Shown: positions 40,540 to 48,854 of the stretch, one piece after another
Position numbering within the stretch: position 1 is the stretch's first letter
Layout: the number at the start of each line of letters is the position of its first letter
DNA from: Bacteroidota bacterium
GTDB lineage: Bacteria; Bacteroidota; Bacteroidia; Sphingobacteriales; Sphingobacteriaceae
Length of the DNA: 64,000 nt
Assembly: GCA_013288485.1 (NCBI GenBank)
Contig: JABDBW010000002.1
Span: 1 to 64,000 of the forward strand
Direction: 5' to 3'
The notes under the pieces: model-generated
What the model saw: only the letters and a program-made list of their open reading frames with translations
Database searches by the model: none
What the model was told of the DNA's origin: nothing
Position numbers and translations under genes: made by a program

Positions 40540-41622
40540 ATGGAGTTCTATGAAGAGGAGGTCGGTCAGATAAGGACCCTGGTCGGCGACCATAGGGCAA
40601 ATGGGAATGTATATATCGCTTTCTGCGACAATGGCGAAAAAATATCCATCGATGACCTTGCTTTTTTCCAAGATAGCTTTGGCGCTAATGAGTATTGTTA
40701 TGAGAATACTACTGATGTGGATCGTTATGCCATCACGACCGCAAGCAAAGTAATAGAACAACTTGACCATCAAATATCACAAAGGGATCAAATTGACAAT
40801 TTAAAAAATGAAGACATGAAACAAGAGAATTTTGATTATCTGAAAGATCAGATAAAGAAGGCCGGTTTTGGAGAAGGACTCGAAAACGAGCTAAAGGAAA
40901 AGATGGAAGGCAATGAGCCGGAATTTCAGTTAAAAACACAAAAAGAGTTCGGAGTGGACAAAATAGACGCCACTTTGAATTTCCGCAGGTCAACTACAGA
41001 TGATAATTGTTACTTCAATACGTATGAGGCGCAATTGAAACAAGGTGGATCAGAAAAGCTGGGGCCTAAACAAACCTTTTATGTACGCAGAGATAATAAT
41101 TTTTCAGTGGATGAGGCTTATAACCTGCTTAATAACCGCTTTGTCAACAAAGACCTGGTTAATTCAGTAGGCGAACCGAATAATAATTCATGGGTAAAAC
41201 TGAATTTTAAAGAAACCGATGCCAATGGTAATTACAAAATGCATCATTTTACCGAGAAGTGGAAGTTTGACTTGGGCAAGGCATTAGAAAGTAATACTTT
41301 CCTCAAAGAATTAGCAAACAGCTCGGAAAAAGATGCGATCATGGCATCATTGAAAAAAGGTAATCGTCAGGAAGTAAAGATCATCGTGGATGGAAAAGAA
41401 AAAACTGCTTATCTCGAAGCAAACCCATATCGCAGGGTTATATCGGTTACCGACGAGAACCGCAAAACGATCAGCCAGGCAAAAAAGGCCGAAAACAAGC
41501 AATCGCAAGGCCAGGAGGAGAGCGAGAACAAAAAGCAAGGCCAAAAGCAAGGAAATGAAGATGACAACGCTCAGAAGAACGGGCAGAAACAGAGCAAGAG
41601 GCACAAACAGGGTATTTCCTAA
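40540..41622 (+). CDS. DUF3945/DUF4099-like ICE protein, copy 1
   Basis: LKDQIKKAGFGEGLENEL...QTFYVRRDNNFSVDEAYNLLNNR...KKGNRQEVKIIVDGKEKTAYLEANPYR; K/Q-rich tail. Confidence 0.65.
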   Translation: MEFYEEEVGQIRTLVGDHRANGNVYIAFCDNGEKISIDDLAFFQDSFGANEYCYENTTDVDRYAITTASKVIEQLDHQISQRDQIDNLKNEDMKQENFDYLKDQIKKAGFGEGLENELKEKMEGNEPEFQLKTQKEFGVDKIDATLNFRRSTTDDNCYFNTYEAQLKQGGSEKLGPKQTFYVRRDNNFSVDEAYNLLNNRFVNKDLVNSVGEPNNNSWVKLNFKETDANGNYKMHHFTEKWKFDLGKALESNTFLKELANSSEKDAIMASLKKGNRQEVKIIVDGKEKTAYLEANPYRRVISVTDENRKTISQAKKAENKQSQGQEESENKKQGQKQGNEDDNAQKNGQKQSKRHKQGIS

Positions 41623-41640
41623 TTGGTAAGCGGTAAGGGT

Positions 41641-42705
41641 ATGAAAGAAGTAGAAATGAACCGTGTTGCCGCAGAATTGAATGCGTGGCGTGACCGGGAA
41701 GAGCGTTTTGAAAAGCTCTTTCCCGGAACACTGCGTAATAATCGTCCGTTTTTAAAAGAAAAGCTGAACACCCTCGACACATTAAATGCAAAATATAGGG
41801 GCACTCAAGATCGTGATGAACAATTAACGTTGCGGATATTAAAAAATGAAAGAGAGCAGCTTGCCCAAACCCTTTATCCCGGATTGATCGCAAGATTGAT
41901 CTACTATATCATATCCTCTTTTCAGCAAAGGCAAATTCAAAAAGAAGTTGTCAAGGTATCTACAGATGGGATTCAAAGCCTAAAAGAGAGGCTTGCAAAA
42001 ACAGGTTTCACCAATATTGAACATCAATTAGAATACCATATTAAACAAGGCCAAAATTCCTTTTCAATTCCTCTTTCTTATTATGTGAATGAAAAAGACA
42101 GGATGGACCATAGTTTATCCTTTATTAAAGATGAAAGAGGTTTGTATCAATTGGAAGGTTACCAAGCTGCATTGAATCGTGAGCAGGCACCGGATGGGAA
42201 CCGGAAACAGAACTTTTATCTCAGCAAGGGCGAGATGCCTACCGCAGAGCAGGCGTACAATCTTCTTAATGGCAGGGCGGTTTATTTTGGATCTCCCGGC
42301 AAAGAAGGGCGTTGGACCCAATTGGATCTTAATGACAAAGACGCTTCGGGAGATCATCGTTGGAAGGAATTTCCGGCTAACTATGGATTTGACGTGGAGA
42401 AGGTTATCAGAGATATGTCCCTGGATGGATCCTTATACCCCGTTACACCAGAACAATTGGTCCAAGCCCTGAAAAACGGGAACAGGCCGGAACTAACAGT
42501 CGATAAGGAAGGATCGCAGCAAAAGATATTTATCGAAGCGAATCCGCAGTTTAAGTCATTGAATATTTACAACGAACAGGGAAAGAAGATCAGTCTCAGT
42601 TCCCTGAAGGGCAAACAAATAAAAGAAAATAACCAGCAGGCACCCAAAATAATAGAATTAAGGCATGTGCATCGAAAAGCAAAAAAGAAAGGTTTATCGG
42701 CATAA
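41641..42705 (+). CDS. DUF3945/DUF4099-like ICE protein, copy 2
   Basis: LKERLAKTGFTNIEHQLEYH...QNFYLSKGEMPTAEQAYNLLNGR...KNGNRPELTVDKEGSQQKIFIEANPQF. Confidence 0.65.
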   Translation: MKEVEMNRVAAELNAWRDREERFEKLFPGTLRNNRPFLKEKLNTLDTLNAKYRGTQDRDEQLTLRILKNEREQLAQTLYPGLIARLIYYIISSFQQRQIQKEVVKVSTDGIQSLKERLAKTGFTNIEHQLEYHIKQGQNSFSIPLSYYVNEKDRMDHSLSFIKDERGLYQLEGYQAALNREQAPDGNRKQNFYLSKGEMPTAEQAYNLLNGRAVYFGSPGKEGRWTQLDLNDKDASGDHRWKEFPANYGFDVEKVIRDMSLDGSLYPVTPEQLVQALKNGNRPELTVDKEGSQQKIFIEANPQFKSLNIYNEQGKKISLSSLKGKQIKENNQQAPKIIELRHVHRKAKKKGLSA

Positions 42706-42730
42706 AGCCGCTTGGTGCAAAAGATACGTG

Positions 42731-43024
42731 ATGGAGCAATTAAAGCCTTTATCGGACTTTTTTTCAGCGATAGCTAACGACCCAAGAATCGGAGTTAGCC
42801 ATATCAGTCTGTATTGTGCGTTGTTGCAATCCTGTAGTGAGCCAGGTCATAGTTTAGTTATATCAATAACTAAAAATGAATTGATGAAAGTTGCCAAAAT
42901 ATCAGGCTTGGCAACTTATCATAAATGCATCCGGGACTTACATTCTTATGGGTATATTAGGTATCAGCCTTGTTATAACCACAGAAAAAAAAGCAGAGTT
43001 GAGTTTATCTTTTCTGCTATTTAG
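42731..43024 (+). CDS. Small winged-helix-like ICE protein
   Basis: MEQLKPLSDFFSAIANDPRIGVSHISLYCALLQ...MKVAKISGLATYHKCIRDLHSYGYIRYQPCYNHRK. Confidence 0.65.
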   Translation: MEQLKPLSDFFSAIANDPRIGVSHISLYCALLQSCSEPGHSLVISITKNELMKVAKISGLATYHKCIRDLHSYGYIRYQPCYNHRKKSRVEFIFSAI

Positions 43025-43080
43025 GTTGCCCAATAATGGGATGACAAACCATAATTTTCATAATAAAACTACATAGCGTC

Positions 43081-43245
43081 ATGGAAAATAGTGTTGAGGA
43101 AAAAGTAGTTCCAAATGAAAAAAACTGCCCAAATAATGATGAAACCATTTCGGAAAGCGGTAAAAAATTAGTATCTTTAATAGTGAAGATTATTGTCAAC
43201 GCGACATTGAGAGAGTGCTATGAAAAAGGCGATAAGGTATCTTAG
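43081..43245 (+). CDS. Candidate 54-aa ORF overlapping recombinase start
   Basis: ATG...TAG: MENSVEEKVVPNEKNCPNNDETISESGKKLVSLIVKIIVNATLRECYEKGDKVS; overlaps 43220 by 26 nt. Confidence 0.5.
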   Translation: MENSVEEKVVPNEKNCPNNDETISESGKKLVSLIVKIIVNATLRECYEKGDKVS

Positions 43246-44788
43246 ATTTAGTGATAAACATCAAAGTAATGGTTCAATAGAGCGGCAAGAACTCTATACC
43301 GACCAATGGGTCAGGAACAACAACATCCAATTAGTGGATACCTTTATTGATAGAGGCAAAAGTGCCCGCACTTTTGATCGTCCAGATTTTAAAAAACTTG
43401 AAGAATTTATTCGTAAGCACTATAGATCAGTTGATTTTCTTTTAGTCGATCAAATGGATCGTTTTAGCCGTGATGCTGGCGAAGCGATAAAAATGGTAAA
43501 AAAACTTCAGGTCGATTTTAATATTCAAATTGTTAGTGTAACTGAAGGTATAACCTATGATTATACAACACCTGGTAGTTTTTTCCGTACCGGCTTACAG
43601 TTACTTCTTGCTGAAGAAGATAATATAAATCGCAGTGTAAAAGTAAGAGGCGGCATTTATACTGCAAAAGCCAAAGAGGGCAGGTATGTTTATAAAAATC
43701 CTCCATTCGGGTATTTTAAAGTAGGAGAACGAAAAGAGCGCCATTTGGAGATCAATCAAAGTGAGGGGGATATTGTAAGGTATATTTATGATTCTTTTTT
43801 AAATGGTGTACCTATTTATAAAATAGTTGAGAAAGCTCGTGAGTTAGGATTTAAGCGATTTGGAAATGTCGCAATTCAACGCGTTTTAACGTCTCCTGTT
43901 TACGCTGGACTGCAATATGTCGAACCATATAAAGATTACCCTGGAGGGCTTTTTAAGGCCCTCCACGCCCCAATTATAGACTATGTTACTTGGCAGAACG
44001 TACAGCAAAAATTTAAAAAGCCAGAAAAAGCCAAAGTGGTGGTTGAAGATGAACTGCCATTACGAGGGGTGTTAAAATGCCATTGCGGAAAACCAGTAAC
44101 CGGCGCACCATCAAGAGGTAGGCATGGCGGCTACTATTATTATTATAAATGCAATAAAACCACACACCTGAATTTAAGTGCAAAAAAAGCACACGAGCAA
44201 TTGTTAGAAGTGTTTAATTTGATGAGCCTCCCTTCTAAAGCTATAAAATCTATTAAAGAGGAAAGCGAGGCTTCTTTAAACTTACGGCTCAAAAATGATA
44301 AGACTTTGATAGCTGAAAAACAAAGGGAACTTGCGCAGGAAGACAAAAAAATGCTATCAATTGAAGAGAAATGGATAACTAACCAAATTAATCACGACAC
44401 TTACCAAAGATGGTATGACACTATTAGTAATAATCGAATGCTTTTGATGGCATCCATTAGTAGGCTTAGCCAAGATCAAGATAAGGTGTATAACGTGCTT
44501 TACAGGAATCTGGATTATCTGACTGATCTCAAATATGTATATACTTCCGCTGATACAACTGAGAAACAAGAGATAGTAAGGTTGGGGTTCGATAACAATC
44601 TTTACTATGAAAACGGGGTGTATCGAACCCCTACAATGATAGATGAATTAGCCCATAATCACTTGATAATGAGGGATAGGAACCTCCTTATATACGAAAA
44701 AAAGCGGGAGAATCTTACAATTCCCCCGCTCAGCGGAATGGACGGGACTCGAACCCGCGACCCCATGCGTGACAGGCATGTATTCTAA
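43220..44788 (+). CDS. Large serine recombinase/integrase
   Basis: AIRYLRFSDKHQSNGSIERQ; VDQMDRFSRDAGEAI; recombinase domain PPFGYFKVGE...RVLTSPVYAG; zinc ribbon LKCHCGKPVTG. 3' end overlaps tRNA-Asp. Confidence 0.92.
   Translation: MKKAIRYLRFSDKHQSNGSIERQELYTDQWVRNNNIQLVDTFIDRGKSARTFDRPDFKKLEEFIRKHYRSVDFLLVDQMDRFSRDAGEAIKMVKKLQVDFNIQIVSVTEGITYDYTTPGSFFRTGLQLLLAEEDNINRSVKVRGGIYTAKAKEGRYVYKNPPFGYFKVGERKERHLEINQSEGDIVRYIYDSFLNGVPIYKIVEKARELGFKRFGNVAIQRVLTSPVYAGLQYVEPYKDYPGGLFKALHAPIIDYVTWQNVQQKFKKPEKAKVVVEDELPLRGVLKCHCGKPVTGAPSRGRHGGYYYYYKCNKTTHLNLSAKKAHEQLLEVFNLMSLPSKAIKSIKEESEASLNLRLKNDKTLIAEKQRELAQEDKKMLSIEEKWITNQINHDTYQRWYDTISNNRMLLMASISRLSQDQDKVYNVLYRNLDYLTDLKYVYTSADTTEKQEIVRLGFDNNLYYENGVYRTPTMIDELAHNHLIMRDRNLLIYEKKRENLTIPPLSGMDGTRTRDPMRDRHVF
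44697..44730 (-). terminator. Rho-independent terminator for tRNA-Asp
   Basis: On minus strand AGCGGGGGAA-TTGTAAGA-TTCTCCCGCT, 10-bp stem with one G-U, then T-tract. Confidence 0.8.
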
Positions 44789-44807
44789 CCAGCTGAACTA
44801 CCACTCC
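44734..44807 (-). tRNA. tRNA-Asp (anticodon GTC)
   Basis: GGAGTGG-TA-GTTC-AGCTGGTTA-GAAT-A-CATGC-CTGTCAC-GCATG-GGGTC-GCGGG-TTCGAGT-CCCGT-CCATTCC-G; complete cloverleaf, CCA not encoded. Confidence 0.96.
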
Positions 44808-45031
44808 GTTTGGGATGGCAAATATACCTTACATTTTTTATTACACAAGCTATTTTTTTAAAAAACTGCTAAAAGCTCTTTATGCCCTGTTAAGGGCTCG
44901 TCTGCTGTTGGCTATGCCATTGTAGGGTGCCTTGCCTGCCAATACTAACCGTATTGTATATAAAAAAATGCAGTATTTTGTATACTATAACAGAATACTG
45001 TACAGTTTTATAGGCTTTAATTGAAAGACGA

Positions 45032-45274
45032 TCAGTATATTCCCCTGAAAAATCCTGATAAAGAGACATCAAAGTAATAGCAAACTTTGCGCAGGGTTTC
45101 AATGCGGATATCAATTTTACCCGATTCAAGCCTGGCGATATTTATATTGGTATCAGAGTAAAATTTTTCCTGGGTAACCTGGTTTTGCCTTCGTAACCTT
45201 TTGATTTGCAGCGATACCTTGCGCTTAAAAGCGTTATCAGAGTTGTTCAGATACTCAAAATCGGTTAATAGCAT
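45032..45274 (-). CDS. XRE-family HTH regulator
   Basis: LQIKRLRRQNQVTQEKFYSDTNINIARLESGKIDIRIETLRKVCYYFDVSLSGFF. Confidence 0.8.
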   Translation of the reverse strand: MLLTDFEYLNNSDNAFKRKVSLQIKRLRRQNQVTQEKFYSDTNINIARLESGKIDIRIETLRKVCYYFDVSLSGFFRGIY

Positions 45275-45570
45275 AATGGTAATAGCATTTAATTATTATA
45301 ACCAAAAATAAAAATCTAACTGTTTACGATGCTAATATAGTATAAAAACAGGTAATTTTTATTTTCAAATTCTGACGTATAAGTCATTGTCGCTATCAAA
45401 ATATGGCTCTACATTTGTTTGTAGGTTACCTGCCCTGCATGTGATCTATGAAAAACATGTGTGCAACATCTACCTATGAAAATATCATGTTTTGAATTCT
45501 CAGACACCCAGGCTGAGGTTTTTTGTTCTTTGTTTTGGGTTTAATCAATAGTTTAAATTAATTAGGGGAA

Positions 45571-45600
45571 AGGGAGCTTCAAAAGAGCTCTCTTTTTTTT
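45571..45600 (+). terminator. Rho-independent terminator in ORF-free interval
   Basis: agggagct (45571-45578)/agctctct (45586-45593), T-tract. Confidence 0.65.
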
Positions 45601-45657
45601 GGCCGAATTTTTACTATGCACGCATAATAATGATATATTTACTTTTTTAGGACCAGT

Positions 45658-46797
45658 ATGTATTTTGAATTATCAGAGGAACAATTAATGATACGCCAGG
45701 CCGCACGCGATTTTGCACAAACAGAATTGAAGCCCGGGGTAATTGAGCGTGACGAACATCAAAAATTCCCGGCCGAACAGGTGAAAATGATGGGCGAGCT
45801 GGGCTTTTTGGGCATGATGGTTTCGCCGCAATATGGCGGCAGCGGCATGGACACCGTTTCGTATGTATTGGTTATGGAAGAACTTTCAAAAATTGATGCT
45901 TCGGCTTCTGTGGTTGTTTCGGTAAATAATTCATTAGTATGTTATGGCTTGGAGAAATATGGCAGCGAAGAACAAAAGCAAAAATACCTGGTACCATTAG
46001 CCAAAGGCGAAAAATTAGGCGCGTTTTGTTTGTCGGAACCGGAAGCAGGGTCAGACGCTACAGCCCTCACAACAACTGCCATTGATATGGGCGATCATTA
46101 TTTGCTTAATGGCGTTAAAAACTGGATCACCAACGGCGGTACGGCATCAACCTACCTGGTAATGGCGCAAACTAATGCCGCCAAACGCCATCATGGCATT
46201 AACACACTGATAGTAGAAAAAGGAATGGAAGGCTTTACCGTGGGCGCCAAAGAAAACAAATTAGGCATACGCGGTTCTGATACCCATTCGCTGCATTTTA
46301 CCGATGTTAAAGTACCTAAAGAGAACCGTCTGGGCGAAGAAGGTTTTGGATTTACGTTTGCCATGAATACCCTGGAGGGTGGTCGCATAGGCATAGCCGC
46401 GCAAGCCCTGGGTATTGCTTCGGGGGCGTATGAGCTGGCTTTAAATTACGCGCAGGAACGCAAAGCCTTCGGAAAAACAATTGCCGACCTGCAGGCCATC
46501 CAGTTTAAACTGGCGGATATGGCAACAGAAATTGAAGCGTCGCGCTTATTATGTTTAAAGGCTGCATGGTTAAAAGACAATAATATGCCCTACGGGCAGG
46601 CAAGCTCGATGGCAAAATTATACGCATCGCAAACAGCCATGAAAACCACCGTTGAGGCGGTACAGATACATGGCGGTTATGGCTTTGTAAAAGAATATCA
46701 TGTAGAGCGTTTAATGCGCGATGCCAAGATAACCCAGATATATGAAGGCACTTCAGAAATTCAACGAATTGTCATATCGCGCGATGTGCTGAAATAA
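45658..46797 (+). CDS. Acyl-CoA dehydrogenase
   Basis: FCLSEPEAGSDATALTTTA; YAQERKAFGKTIADLQAIQFKLADMATEIEASR; QIHGGYGFVKEYHVERLMRDAKITQIYEGTSEIQR. Confidence 0.96.
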   Translation: MYFELSEEQLMIRQAARDFAQTELKPGVIERDEHQKFPAEQVKMMGELGFLGMMVSPQYGGSGMDTVSYVLVMEELSKIDASASVVVSVNNSLVCYGLEKYGSEEQKQKYLVPLAKGEKLGAFCLSEPEAGSDATALTTTAIDMGDHYLLNGVKNWITNGGTASTYLVMAQTNAAKRHHGINTLIVEKGMEGFTVGAKENKLGIRGSDTHSLHFTDVKVPKENRLGEEGFGFTFAMNTLEGGRIGIAAQALGIASGAYELALNYAQERKAFGKTIADLQAIQFKLADMATEIEASRLLCLKAAWLKDNNMPYGQASSMAKLYASQTAMKTTVEAVQIHGGYGFVKEYHVERLMRDAKITQIYEGTSEIQRIVISRDVLK

Positions 46798-46845
46798 GCG
46801 GCTCATTTTGTTTAGTTTTGATAATATATCAAGAGTTAACTAAAA

Positions 46846-48072
46846 ATGAAAACAAGCCCGTTGCTAATTATACTTGTACTTATCCTGTTATTTCCTACTG
46901 CTTACGCACAGTCTGTACTTAAAACGGGTATATGGCGCGGCGTAACAAAAACTGCTACGGGGGTTGAAATACCTTTTAATTTTGAATTAAGTGATGTTGC
47001 CGGGCACAGCCAGATAGCTGTGATGAATGGGGTTGAGCGAATTAAGGTAACGGATATAACCCTCAAAGGCGATTCTGTTTTTATACGCATGCCCTTATTT
47101 GATTCGGGGTTTAAATTAAAGCTTATAGCCGGCAACCTTGTTGGAAAATGGATAAAAAACCTGGGCGATAAATATGTGGCGATGGACTTTAAAGCTACGC
47201 CCAATACAATATGGCGTTTTAAAACCACGCAAAAACCTTTATTTAATATTACGGGCAGGTGGTCGGCGCCGATTGGGGAGGGCGCTAATAAAGATATTAC
47301 AGTTGGCGAATTTAAACAAACAGGCTCAAAATTAACCGGCACCTTTTTATCAACCACTGGCGATTACCGTTACCTGGAAGGCGTAGTAAATGGCAACGAG
47401 TTGTACCTTTCCTGCTTTGATGGCGGCCATGATTATTTGTTTACAGGTAAAATTAATGGCCGGAAAATAACCGATGGCAAGTATTACGCGGGCCTTACCA
47501 GCATAGACCACTGGACCGCCGTGCGTGATGAAAATGCCAAACTGCCTGATGCCTATTCACTTACCGCGTTAAAACCGGGATATAAAAAAATAGCTTTTAC
47601 ATTCCCGGATATTAGCGGGCATAAAGTTTCGCTTACCGATAGCCGCTTCAAAAACAAAGTGGTTATTGTACAGATATTAGGCTCATGGTGCCCCAATTGT
47701 ATGGACGAGACTGCGTACCTCATTAACTACTATAAAAAATATCACCCAAAAGGTGTTGAAATAATTGGCCTGGCTTATGAGCGCACTAAAGATTTTGCGA
47801 AATCGCAAAGAACAATACTGCAATTAAAGAACCGTTTTAATATACCTTATCCGTTGCTGCTAACCGGCTACACCCCTGTAAACGGCGACCCTGCCAAAAG
47901 TTTGCCCATGCTCACCAAAGTCCTAGGCTTTCCAACAACTATTATTATTGATAAAAAAGGTAATGTGCGCAAAATAAGCACCGGCTTTAGCGGCCCTGGA
48001 ACTGGGGTTTATTACACACAATTTAAAACGGAGTTTGAGAAATTGACGGAAGGGTTGTTAGCGGAACAGTAA
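46846..48072 (+). CDS. TlpA-family thiol-disulfide oxidoreductase
   Basis: Signal peptide; VVIVQILGSWCPNCMDETAYL; KVLGFPTTIIIDKKGNVRKI. Confidence 0.88.
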   Translation: MKTSPLLIILVLILLFPTAYAQSVLKTGIWRGVTKTATGVEIPFNFELSDVAGHSQIAVMNGVERIKVTDITLKGDSVFIRMPLFDSGFKLKLIAGNLVGKWIKNLGDKYVAMDFKATPNTIWRFKTTQKPLFNITGRWSAPIGEGANKDITVGEFKQTGSKLTGTFLSTTGDYRYLEGVVNGNELYLSCFDGGHDYLFTGKINGRKITDGKYYAGLTSIDHWTAVRDENAKLPDAYSLTALKPGYKKIAFTFPDISGHKVSLTDSRFKNKVVIVQILGSWCPNCMDETAYLINYYKKYHPKGVEIIGLAYERTKDFAKSQRTILQLKNRFNIPYPLLLTGYTPVNGDPAKSLPMLTKVLGFPTTIIIDKKGNVRKISTGFSGPGTGVYYTQFKTEFEKLTEGLLAEQ

Positions 48073-48092
48073 AATACAATTTGTCAAGTCAT

Positions 48093-48476
48093 TTACAAAT
48101 TCATCGGATTACTCGTTCTTAACGATTTAATGTTGGCAAAATCTTTTTCATTATTGGTGATAAGCGTATAGTCATAAGCCAGCGCAGTAGCAGCAATTAT
48201 AGCATCAGGCGTTTTTATTTTTTTCCCTTTACGTAATAATACACATTGGGCAATTACATCCGGATCAATATCCAATACGAGACTATCAGCAATAAAATTT
48301 TTTATTTTTTGTTCGGTAATTACATCTGTTTTCCAGCAAAGAAGCTCGATATGGGTAATAATAGAAAGATTAGGTATAGCATCAATAACCGCGTCCATAA
48401 AGATCATGCCCTTAACAGAGAAAGAGGCCGAAAAATAGTTAGACACGATGTTAGTATCTATCAGATACTGTTCCAT
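48093..48476 (-). CDS. PIN-domain (VapC-like) toxin
   Basis: YLIDTNIVSNYF...KTPDAIIAATALAYDYTLITNNEKDFANI. Confidence 0.85.
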   Translation of the reverse strand: MEQYLIDTNIVSNYFSASFSVKGMIFMDAVIDAIPNLSIITHIELLCWKTDVITEQKIKNFIADSLVLDIDPDVIAQCVLLRKGKKIKTPDAIIAATALAYDYTLITNNEKDFANIKSLRTSNPMNL

Positions 48477-48673
48477 TCGCTACGCATTTGTTTAATGTGT
48501 TCATTGAGTTTCAAGCCATCTTCCTTACTGATAATACCTTTGTATTTGCCAGATAATTTATGCTTTACAGGAGTTGCATTTTCTTTCAGCACCTTGATTA
48601 TATGCAGTTCTTCCAATTCACGCAAAAGTCCTGCGGCTTTTTGATTGGTTAATTGTATCAGCATTGTATCCAT
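48461..48673 (-). CDS. Antitoxin-like protein paired with PIN toxin
   Basis: 70-aa ORF overlapping the PIN start by 16 nt. Confidence 0.65.
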   Translation of the reverse strand: MDTMLIQLTNQKAAGLLRELEELHIIKVLKENATPVKHKLSGKYKGIISKEDGLKLNEHIKQMRSEWNSI

Positions 48674-48854
48674 GGTATAATTATTTAGTGCAATATTTTA
48701 TCAAAAACTCTCAATTATTCAAATTTAAGCAAAGTATTTTATCCTAAGAAATATAGCTGAGGTAAAAGAAATATCGGATTTCGGACGTGGAATTTCGAAT
48801 TTAGTTAAACTTTATAAATCCGAAATTGAAAATCCGAAATCCGAAATAGTTTAA

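Noticed and set aside
41471-41893. Antisense ORFs (41347-41604, 41471-41893) over the DUF3945-like genes
   Set aside because: Mirror the K/Q-rich coding repeat on the other strand; no protein-like motifs.
48774-48850. Repeats of aatccgaaat / atttcggat in an intergenic gap
   Set aside because: Short AT-rich simple repeat with imperfect inverted copies, common in such genomes; no clear function.
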